The translations under genes and the position numbers were made by a program. Shown here piece by piece: positions 34,959 through 41,970 of a stretch of 45,047 bases of DNA. The stretch spans positions 1 through 45,047 of the forward strand of contig JALERP010000037.1 in the NCBI GenBank assembly GCA_022764085.1. The letters run 5' to 3'. This stretch comes from Prevotella sp. (GTDB taxonomy: Bacteria; Bacteroidota; Bacteroidia; Bacteroidales; Bacteroidaceae). The notes beneath the pieces are model-generated. The model was not told the DNA's origin. It was given only the letters and a program-made list of their open reading frames with translations, and ran no database searches. Position 1 is the stretch's first letter, and each line of letters starts with the position of its first letter.

Positions 34959-36227
34959 ATGGATTTGAGCAATATTTTTATATATGTGCAGGTAAACAAT
35001 GGTACGCCGTGGCTTGTCTTTTTTGTGGTGGCACTACTCTTTGTGGTAGTCATCGCAGGGCTGTTCATTCAGTGGAACGACCGCAAGAAGACTCGCGAGG
35101 AACTGGCGCATCTCTCGTCGATGCACAAGCATGGAGTGGAGCATGAGCTGGTGCTTAAGACCATGAAGTTGGCAACGTGGAGAATAGATGTAGCCACGAT
35201 GGCAGTTACATTCGATAGTGATTTCCGTACAAAGGCAGATGTGCTGAGCACCCCACCGGGATGTCCTCTTGGTTCTATTTTCGAATCTGTCAATCCGGCA
35301 GACGTTGAGAGGGTAAAAACTGGGTTGATGGCATTGTGCCATGGAGATAGTGTGGAATTTCACGAGCAATTCCGGGTGAAGGTGCAGCACAACGACGAGG
35401 AATACTGGTCGGACAGCTATGCCACTGTGGCGGAGCGCGACGAAACCGGGGCGCCTACAGTCATTGTGGGTACTAGTTCGTGCATTGATGACGCAAAACG
35501 ACTGGAGCAGGAATTGGTGGACGCACGTAACAAGGCGGAGGAAAGTGACCGGTTGAAAACATCTTTTATTGACAATATCAGTCATGAAGTGCGCACACCG
35601 CTGAATGCCATCGTGGGATTTTCGGATATTCTCACCTCAGTGACCGACCCTGCCGAGCGCCAAGGACTGGTGGCAATTATCAAGGAGAACAACCTGAAAT
35701 TGCTCAATATCTTCGAGGAAATGATGTCTATATCCAAGGCGGAGGCTTCCGACGACAAGACTAAGATGCATGTCACGGACTTCGATATCGTGCCAATGCT
35801 GAAAGACCTTTTTGAGGAGTACGAAAGAAAGAATGTCAACCCGAACGTTGAGGCCCGTCTTGATGTGGAAGACAGCTCGCGTATGCTTCATTCTGACTTT
35901 GGACGCCTGCGTGAGATTGTATGGCATCTGCTGTCCAACGCCTTCAAGTTCACGTCAAGAGGTTCGGTGACTCTCTCCTTGGAAGAAATTGACAACGGAC
36001 ATGTGAGAATATCTGTGGCCGACACGGGCAAGGGAATACCCAGTGAGGCATACGAGCGTATCTTCGACCGCTTCGTCAAATTGGACGATTTCGTTCAGGG
36101 TGCAGGACTTGGGCTTTCCGTGTGCCGCAGTTATGCATATAGTCTCGGCGGCACCATAGGAGTAAAGTCAAAGGTAGGCGAAGGTTCCGTATTTTGGGTG
36201 GATATTCCATCCGTTTTGCAATTGTAA
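34959..36227 (+). CDS. Membrane sensor histidine kinase with PAS domain
   Basis: A 422-residue kinase with a single N-terminal membrane segment at about 18-38 and almost no periplasmic part, so it senses cytoplasmic or membrane cues. A PAS-like domain (TWRIDVATMAVTFDSDF to TVIVGTSSCIDD) is followed by HisKA with FIDNISHEVRTPLNAIVGFS (His near 209) and a complete HATPase_c: LLSNAFKFT, DTGKGIP, FDRFVKLDDFVQGAGLGLSV. The catalytic part is very similar in wording to that of the intact SBP kinase at 6647-9409. No response regulator is adjacent. A possible -7 element TATTTTTG lies about 40 nt upstream. Its stop codon overlaps the first PHO-like box of the next gene. Confidence 0.9.
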   Translation: MDLSNIFIYVQVNNGTPWLVFFVVALLFVVVIAGLFIQWNDRKKTREELAHLSSMHKHGVEHELVLKTMKLATWRIDVATMAVTFDSDFRTKADVLSTPPGCPLGSIFESVNPADVERVKTGLMALCHGDSVEFHEQFRVKVQHNDEEYWSDSYATVAERDETGAPTVIVGTSSCIDDAKRLEQELVDARNKAEESDRLKTSFIDNISHEVRTPLNAIVGFSDILTSVTDPAERQGLVAIIKENNLKLLNIFEEMMSISKAEASDDKTKMHVTDFDIVPMLKDLFEEYERKNVNPNVEARLDVEDSSRMLHSDFGRLREIVWHLLSNAFKFTSRGSVTLSLEEIDNGHVRISVADTGKGIPSEAYERIFDRFVKLDDFVQGAGLGLSVCRSYAYSLGGTIGVKSKVGEGSVFWVDIPSVLQL

Positions 36228-36279
36228 CAGAATTGCAACATCCGTTTTACGCGGTTGTAACATACATTGCCTAATTTTG
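36222..36279 (+). promoter_or_regulatory. PHO-box-like array and promoter of pit
   Basis: Units with exact 11-bp spacing start at 36222 (TTGTAACA), 36233 (TTGCAACA), 36244 (GTTTTACG) and 36255 (TTGTAACA). The -7 element TAATTTTG is at 36272-36279, 17 bp after the start of the last unit. No TTTG -33 element is needed if an activator binds the repeats. The predicted leader is about 28 nt. Confidence 0.72.
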
Positions 36280-36313
36280 CAGCGCAAAACAATAATATGC
36301 AAGATTAGGTTTT

Positions 36314-38560
36314 ATGGAAACGTTTTATTTACTGATTGTGGTCTTCCTGCTCGTGCTGGCAGTGTTCGACCTTTTCGTGGGAGTGAGCAACGATGCTGTC
36401 AACTTCCTTAATTCCGCCATTGGAGCTAAGGTGGCGAAGTTCAAAACCGTTATGTTCGTGGCCTCCTTCGGAGTTGTCATCGGTGCAGTGATGAGTGCTG
36501 GCATGATGGATGTGGCAAGGCATGGAATCATGCAGCCGGAGAATTATTCATTCCACGAGGTTATGACAATCTTCCTCGCCGTAATGGTGACGGATGTCAT
36601 AGTGCTCGACATGTTCAACACATTGGGACTTCCCACCTCAACCACAGTGTCGTTGGTGTTCGAGTTGCTTGGAGGTACGTTTATACTCGCGTTGCTGAAG
36701 ATGAATGCCGACGGGTCGCTCACGTTCGACCAGCTTATGAACTCCGACAAGGCCTTGAGTGTCATCATTGCCATCTTCGTAAGTGTGGCGATAGCCTTCT
36801 TCTTCGGAGTCTTAGTGCAATGGATTGCGCGAGTGGTGTTTACCTTCAGCTATGAAAAGCACCTGAAATACACCATTGCCATCTTTGGTGGAATAGCATT
36901 CACGATTCTCGCTTACTTTATATTTATAAAAGGTCTGTCGAAGTCGCCGTTTATAGGTGATGAGAATAAAGACTGGATTAAGGAGAACACCCCCATGCTT
37001 ATGGGTGTCACCTTTGTGATTTCCACCGTGTTGATGGAAGTTATCCACCTGTTCAAGGTGAATGTATTCAAACTTGTTGTTATGATGGGTACATTTGCCC
37101 TTGCCATGGCATTCGCAGGCAACGACCTCGTCAACTTCATCGGTGTGCCGATGGCTGGTCTGGACTCGTTCATCGATTTCACCAACAACGGTTGTGGCGA
37201 CGAAGATGCCTTCATGATGACATCTCTCATGACATCTGCAAAAACCCCGTTACTGTATCTTCTTTTGGCAGGAGCGATAATGATATTCGCCATGGTTACG
37301 AGCAAAAAGGCTCAGAACGTGGTGAAAACCAGTGTTGACCTCGCACGACAGGACGAGGGTGACGAGATGTTCGGTTCGTCGCGTGCCGCACGCAGTATCG
37401 TGCGTGGGGCTCAGGATGCCGGGGAGTTTATGAACAGGGTGGTTCCAAGTGGTTTCTTCAAATGGCTCGACACTCGTTTCCGTAAGGAGGATGCCATTCT
37501 TGCCGACGGAGCTGCATTCGACGTGGTGCGCGCCGCTGTAAATCTCGTGCTCGCATCGGTGCTTATTGTTATCGGCACAACATACAAGTTGCCGTTGTCA
37601 ACCACTTATGTCACCTTCATGGTCGCAATGGGAACATCACTTGCCGACCGTGCATGGAGTCGTGAGAGTGCAGTGTTCCGTGTCACGGGAGTGCTTTCCG
37701 TAATCGGTGGATGGTTTATCACCGCAGGTGTGGCATTCGGAATATGCGCCATCGTATGTCTGATAATGTATTTCGGTGGGTTTGTTGCCATGTTCGCTTT
37801 CATGGCTCTCGTGATATTCCTGCTCATCCGCAGCAATATTCAGTATAAGAACAAGAAAGCTGGCGAGAAGAACGATGATGTTTTCCGTCTGATGATGCGA
37901 ACCAAGGACCCGGAGATTGTGCTCGACCTGCTTATGAAGCATGTATCGCGCACCCAGTCATTCGTGTGCAACTTCGCACTGTGCAAGTATAACCAGATAC
38001 TCGACGCGCTTGTATCTGAAGACCACCGCGCCATGTCCAAACTCCTCAAAGAGCTGAAGGGCGAACAGGTGGAACTCAAGAAATACCGCCGCAAGGAACT
38101 GCTCGCACTGCGACGTGTGCCGCAGAATGTGGCTTTAGAGCGCAACACGTGGTATCATCTTGGTGTCAACAGCGACCAGCAGTTCATATTCTGTCTGCGT
38201 CGTATGCTTGACCCGATTAAGGAGCATGTGGACAATAACTTTAATCCCATGCCGCAGAGTCTCATAAGGGAGTTTGACCCTGTGCGCGAGAAGATTGCCG
38301 ATCTGATGAAGCGCACCTCTGCCATGCTTTCAACCGGACGCTTCAATGAATACGATGAAGTGCTGTCTCAGGCTGAGGAGCTAAAGGACCGTCTTTCCTC
38401 AGTGCGCAAGCATCATTACGACCGTATGCAGAAATCGGTGGATGCCAGCACAATGAAGATAGACCTCGTGTATATCAACATCTTGCAGGAGAGTCAGGAA
38501 ATGCTCAGCGTGATGAGACACCAGCTCAGGGCTGCCAACAGGTTCTACGGTAATAATTGA
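36314..38560 (+). CDS. pit: PiT-family inorganic phosphate transporter with C-terminal helical domain
   Basis: A 748-residue proton- or sodium-coupled phosphate transporter of the inner membrane. The two PiT signature repeats are visible: VGVSNDAVNFLNSAIGAKVA near 23-42 and AGNDLVNFIGVPMAG near 272-286. About twelve hydrophobic segments extend to residue 515. The remaining 230 residues are a charged all-helical cytoplasmic domain (for example KDPEIVLDLLMKHVSRTQSF and EEVLSQAEELKDRLSS-like heptads) that resembles PhoU/DUF47 accessory proteins, which in other bacteria are separate. The promoter carries PHO-box-like repeats. A structured non-coding element follows the stop codon directly. Confidence 0.9.
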   Translation: METFYLLIVVFLLVLAVFDLFVGVSNDAVNFLNSAIGAKVAKFKTVMFVASFGVVIGAVMSAGMMDVARHGIMQPENYSFHEVMTIFLAVMVTDVIVLDMFNTLGLPTSTTVSLVFELLGGTFILALLKMNADGSLTFDQLMNSDKALSVIIAIFVSVAIAFFFGVLVQWIARVVFTFSYEKHLKYTIAIFGGIAFTILAYFIFIKGLSKSPFIGDENKDWIKENTPMLMGVTFVISTVLMEVIHLFKVNVFKLVVMMGTFALAMAFAGNDLVNFIGVPMAGLDSFIDFTNNGCGDEDAFMMTSLMTSAKTPLLYLLLAGAIMIFAMVTSKKAQNVVKTSVDLARQDEGDEMFGSSRAARSIVRGAQDAGEFMNRVVPSGFFKWLDTRFRKEDAILADGAAFDVVRAAVNLVLASVLIVIGTTYKLPLSTTYVTFMVAMGTSLADRAWSRESAVFRVTGVLSVIGGWFITAGVAFGICAIVCLIMYFGGFVAMFAFMALVIFLLIRSNIQYKNKKAGEKNDDVFRLMMRTKDPEIVLDLLMKHVSRTQSFVCNFALCKYNQILDALVSEDHRAMSKLLKELKGEQVELKKYRRKELLALRRVPQNVALERNTWYHLGVNSDQQFIFCLRRMLDPIKEHVDNNFNPMPQSLIREFDPVREKIADLMKRTSAMLSTGRFNEYDEVLSQAEELKDRLSSVRKHHYDRMQKSVDASTMKIDLVYINILQESQEMLSVMRHQLRAANRFYGNN

Positions 38561-38565
38561 TTTTT

Positions 38566-38769
38566 GAGTTGACGAGTTGATTGTTTGGCTTCTACGGGGA
38601 GTTCGGGCTGAAAGCCCAAAAGCACATAGCCCAGGGCAACGCCCTGGGTTTGTGATTATATTGCGATGGGTCGCCCTGAAAGGGCAAAAGCGTTATCCTC
38701 TGCTGCGATTACGCTTTTGCCTCTCAGGGCGTTCTTGTCCCCTTCGGCATACAAACAACTCGTCAACTG
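38566..38769. mobile_element. ~200-bp hairpin-rich element with 12-bp terminal inverted repeats
   Basis: GTTGACGAGTTG at 38568-38579 and its perfect complement at 38756-38767 bound the element. Inside are GGGCT-GAA-AGCCC (38605-38617), CCCAGGGC-AAC-GCCCTGGG (38630-38648), GCCCT-GAA-AGGGC (38673-38685) and a larger dyad whose inner arms GCAAAAGCGT (38684-38693) and ACGCTTTTGC (38711-38720) are perfect. It is GC-rich, encodes no convincing protein and begins 8 bp after the pit stop codon. This is the look of a REP/MITE-type element; no transposase is nearby. Confidence 0.65.
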
Positions 38770-38865
38770 AAATACAAACACATGTTCAATTTTTCGCATA
38801 AAATAGTCTTAAAGTAATAATAAAGGCTGATAAAAGGTGTAGGAAAAATAAAATAGGTTAAAAAG

Positions 38866-38897
38866 TTTCGGTATTTCAATAATAATAACTAACTTTG
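38866..38897 (+). promoter_or_regulatory. Promoter of the ATP-grasp/HAD-ino1 pair
   Basis: TTTC at 38866-38869 and TAACTTTG at 38890-38897, with GCGCCC downstream. The predicted start near 38904 gives a leader of about 27 nt to the ATG at 38931. From 38770 to 38865 the DNA is AT-rich and I see nothing else in it. Confidence 0.65.
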
Positions 38898-38930
38898 CGC
38901 CCAACTATAAAAAACAATAGTGCACTTTAT

Positions 38931-40493
38931 ATGATAGTTGCAATTAAAAGGGCGAAAAGGTTCTCCCCAAATTCCGAGGACAAGGACGCCCGAATATTAG
39001 AATGTTTGTGCGACCTACTAAAACGCAGCGGGTTTGACGTCAGCGTAGTTGATGAGGACGGTTTCCGTCTTCAAAACGATGTTGATGCCTATATCTCTAT
39101 GGCTCGTTCCGAAGAAGCATTGAAAGAACTGAGGAAATCCGATGTTCCGGTTATTAATGCTCCACAAGCTGTGCTTTATGGTTGCCAAAACAGGATGTTG
39201 CAGTATGCGTTTTTGCGTCAAAGAGGTTTTCAGGTTCCTGGCGACAAGGGTAGCGACGGTTATTGGATAAAGAAGAACAACGGTTACTCGGAATGTGAGC
39301 AGGATGTGGTGTTCGCACAGGATGCAAAGTCGCGGGACAAGGCTGTGACGATTATGAAACTGCGCGGAATAGCCAACCCTTGTGTATGTGCACATGTAAA
39401 GGGAGACCTCGTCAAGTTCTATGGCGTTTCCGACACACAGTTCTTCCGTTATTATTATCCCGACGACGACGGAGAGATGAAATTCTCAAATAACGGACAT
39501 AACGGCGTTCCAAAGCACACTCCTTTCGACGAATATGATTTTATGTACGAGGCAAATGCTGTGGCAAATGCCCTTGAACTCGACTTCTACGGCGGCGACT
39601 GTATCGTCACTGAAGACGGAGAGAGGGTGTATATAGACATCAACGACTGGCCAAGCTACTCGCGCTGCTATATGGATGCAGCGCAGAACATGGCGGTTAA
39701 GGTAATACACAAACTGCATCACGGTGACCTCGACGAACTGCGCGACAAGATTGAGAGCGGATATTTCGAGGGAATCATATTCGACTATGGAGGCACGCTC
39801 GACTCTGACGGAATGCACTGGGGCAAGCGCATCTGGCACGCTTATCAGAAAAACAAGGTGCCTGTGGATGAGGCGCTCTTCCGTGATGCCTATGTGCATG
39901 CCGAGCGAACTCTTGCCAAGAATCCCCTCATCAAGCCTGAGCATGATTTTTCGGACACTCTAAGCATAAAACTGGACATCGAACTGGAATACATACAGCA
40001 GCATATAGAGGGTTTCGACCCCGACAAGTGGCATGACAACATTCTCGACACACTGATACTTGACACCGAGGAATCCACTAGTCTCTCCCACGATGTCTTG
40101 AGGGATTTGTTTGGAGATTATATAGAAAAAGGCAAGACGGTGTTAGTAAGCAACTTCTACGGCAACGTAAGCTCAGTGCTCAAACAATTCAATCTTGACG
40201 GGTATTTCAGCCATATAATTGAGTCGGCAGTGGTGGGAGTGCGCAAGCCCGACCCCGAAATCTACCGATTGGGACTCAAGGCATTGGGAGCGAAAGACCC
40301 GTCGCGAGTGCTCGTCATAGGCGACAGCTACGACAAGGACATCATACCAGCCCGTGAGATTGGCTGCAAGACACTATGGTATATGGGAGAAGGATGGACA
40401 CCCGATATACCAAGGGGCGAAAAAGCCGACTGGGCTATGACCACATGGTTTGATGTGTGGGAAGGAATAAATGAAGAGAATTTATTAATATAA
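38931..40493 (+). CDS. ATP-grasp/HAD hydrolase fusion next to myo-inositol-phosphate synthase
   Basis: A 520-residue two-domain cytosolic protein. The first 265 residues have an ATP-grasp pattern: GYWIKKNNGY (ATP-lysine strand), VKGDLVKFYGV, then LELDFYGGDCIVTEDGERVY ending in IDINDWPSYSRC, whose Asp236 and Asn238 fit the DxN metal site. From about 280 a HAD phosphatase follows: FDYGGTLDSDG (nucleophile Asp; the second DxD Asp is Gly), LVSNFYG, VGVRKPDPEIYRLGLKALG and VLVIGDSYDKDI. The ATG at 38931 is used because an upstream TTG overlaps the -7 element. The inositol-phosphate synthase gene starts 24 nt downstream, so a role in inositol-phosphate or inositol-lipid metabolism is likely. The ATP-grasp half could be a kinase or ligase, as ITPK1-type inositol kinases use this fold. 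The actual reaction is unknown. Confidence 0.85.
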   Translation: MIVAIKRAKRFSPNSEDKDARILECLCDLLKRSGFDVSVVDEDGFRLQNDVDAYISMARSEEALKELRKSDVPVINAPQAVLYGCQNRMLQYAFLRQRGFQVPGDKGSDGYWIKKNNGYSECEQDVVFAQDAKSRDKAVTIMKLRGIANPCVCAHVKGDLVKFYGVSDTQFFRYYYPDDDGEMKFSNNGHNGVPKHTPFDEYDFMYEANAVANALELDFYGGDCIVTEDGERVYIDINDWPSYSRCYMDAAQNMAVKVIHKLHHGDLDELRDKIESGYFEGIIFDYGGTLDSDGMHWGKRIWHAYQKNKVPVDEALFRDAYVHAERTLAKNPLIKPEHDFSDTLSIKLDIELEYIQQHIEGFDPDKWHDNILDTLILDTEESTSLSHDVLRDLFGDYIEKGKTVLVSNFYGNVSSVLKQFNLDGYFSHIIESAVVGVRKPDPEIYRLGLKALGAKDPSRVLVIGDSYDKDIIPAREIGCKTLWYMGEGWTPDIPRGEKADWAMTTWFDVWEGINEENLLI

Positions 40494-40516
40494 ACAAACA
40501 ATAAAAAGAAATTGTA

Positions 40517-41845
40517 ATGAAGCAAACTAATGTTAAGCCGGCTGACGGCAAATTAGGTATCATGGTTGTAGGCTGCGGTGCTGTGGCTACAACATTCATG
40601 ACAGGTGTCCTCATGACACGTCGCGGACTTGCAAAGCCCGTAGGATCCATGACTCAGTATGACAAAATCAGAATCGGTCGTGGTGATGACAAAAAATATC
40701 TGCCATACGCAGACATCGTACCGATGGCCAAACTCGATGACATCGTGTTCGGCTGCTGGGACGTTTATCCCCAGAACGCCTATCAGGCTGCCATGTATGC
40801 CGAGGTGCTCAAGGAGAAGGATATCAATCCCGTGAAGGACGAACTGGAGGCTATCAAGCCTATGAAGGCAGCTTTCGACAAGAACTATGCAAAGCGTCTC
40901 GACGGTGACAACGTCAAGGACTGCAAGACACGCTGGGAAATGGTTGAGGCCCTGAAGCAGGATATCCGCGAGTTCAAAGAGAAGAACGGCTGCTCGCGCA
41001 TCGTAGTGCTCTGGGCTGCTTCTACTGAAATCTATGTACCTGTATGCGAGAAGATTCATTATCACCTTGCCGACCTTGAGGCTGCCATGAAGGCTGACGA
41101 CCGCGAGCATGTCGCACCATCTATGTGTTATGCCTATGCTGCCCTCACCGAGGGTGCCCCCTTCATCATGGGCGCTCCTAACACAACAGTCGATATTCCC
41201 GCCATGTGGGAACTCGCCGAGCAGACCAAGATGCCTATTGCCGGCAAGGACTTCAAGACAGGTCAGACTCTCGTGAAGAGCGGTTTCGCTCCTATCATCG
41301 GCACACGCTGCTTAGGTCTCAATGGATGGTTCTCTACCAATATCCTTGGCAACCGCGACGGACTTGTGCTCGACGAGCCAGCCAACTTCCACACCAAGGA
41401 GGTCAGCAAGCTCTCCACTCTCGAGACAATCCTCAAACCCGACGTTCAGCCCGACCTCTACGGACACGGCAACGACGAGGACACACAGTATTACCACAAA
41501 GTGCGCATCAACTACTATCCTCCACGCAACGACAACAAGGAGGGATGGGACAACATCGACATCTTCGGATGGATGGGCTATCCGATGCAGATCAAGATCA
41601 ACTTCCTCTGCCGCGACTCTATCCTTGCCGCTCCTCTCTGTCTCGACCTCTGCTTGCTGAGCGACCTCGCCGCACGCGCCGGACGCTATGGCATACAGCG
41701 TTTCCTTAGCTTCTTCCTCAAGGCTCCTATGCACGACTACACACAGGGCGAGGAGGCTGTCAACCACCTCTATCAGCAATACACTATGCTGAAGAACGCC
41801 ATCCGCGAGATGGGTGGATACGAGGCTGACGAGGAAATTGATTGA
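40517..41845 (+). CDS. ino1: myo-Inositol-1-phosphate synthase
   Basis: NAD-dependent isomerase that converts glucose 6-phosphate to myo-inositol 1-phosphate, the entry to inositol lipids in Bacteroidetes. The 442-residue protein shows the NAD motif GIMVVGCGAVATTFMTGVLM near the N-terminus, the WAASTEIYVPV segment, and the family core GKDFKTGQTLVKSGFAPIIG with its catalytic lysines, then GLNGWFSTNILGNRDGLVL and IDIFGWMGYPMQIKINFLCRDSILAAPL. It is read from the same promoter as the ATP-grasp/HAD gene, 24 nt behind it. Lipid-forming partners such as a CDP-alcohol phosphatidyltransferase are not in the window. Confidence 0.95.
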   Translation: MKQTNVKPADGKLGIMVVGCGAVATTFMTGVLMTRRGLAKPVGSMTQYDKIRIGRGDDKKYLPYADIVPMAKLDDIVFGCWDVYPQNAYQAAMYAEVLKEKDINPVKDELEAIKPMKAAFDKNYAKRLDGDNVKDCKTRWEMVEALKQDIREFKEKNGCSRIVVLWAASTEIYVPVCEKIHYHLADLEAAMKADDREHVAPSMCYAYAALTEGAPFIMGAPNTTVDIPAMWELAEQTKMPIAGKDFKTGQTLVKSGFAPIIGTRCLGLNGWFSTNILGNRDGLVLDEPANFHTKEVSKLSTLETILKPDVQPDLYGHGNDEDTQYYHKVRINYYPPRNDNKEGWDNIDIFGWMGYPMQIKINFLCRDSILAAPLCLDLCLLSDLAARAGRYGIQRFLSFFLKAPMHDYTQGEEAVNHLYQQYTMLKNAIREMGGYEADEEID

Positions 41846-41850
41846 TTTTT

Positions 41851-41965
41851 TTAATTAGGAATTAGGAATCAGGAATTAGGAATTATATGCCAATGCGCAG
41901 CCAATTCCTCATTCCTCATTCCTCATTCCTCATTCCTAATTCCTCATTCCTAATTCCTCATTTAT
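41851..41965. repeat. Inverted heptamer arrays upstream of the DUF5686 gene
   Basis: Left part: AATTAGG units (AGGAATTAGGAATCAGGAAT) to about 41887. Right part: CCTCATT units (about eight, some CCTAATT) from 41907 to 41965. The middle 20 nt (ATATGCCAATGCGCAGCC) is unique. The two parts have opposite orientation, so they can pair as a long stem. Nearly the whole intergenic gap is repeat. Confidence 0.88.
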
Positions 41966-41970
41966 AATTG

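Noticed and set aside
38577..38801. Short open frame inside the hairpin element after pit
   Set aside because: It begins with TTG inside the terminal repeat and is explained by the GC-rich dyads; no protein family is visible.
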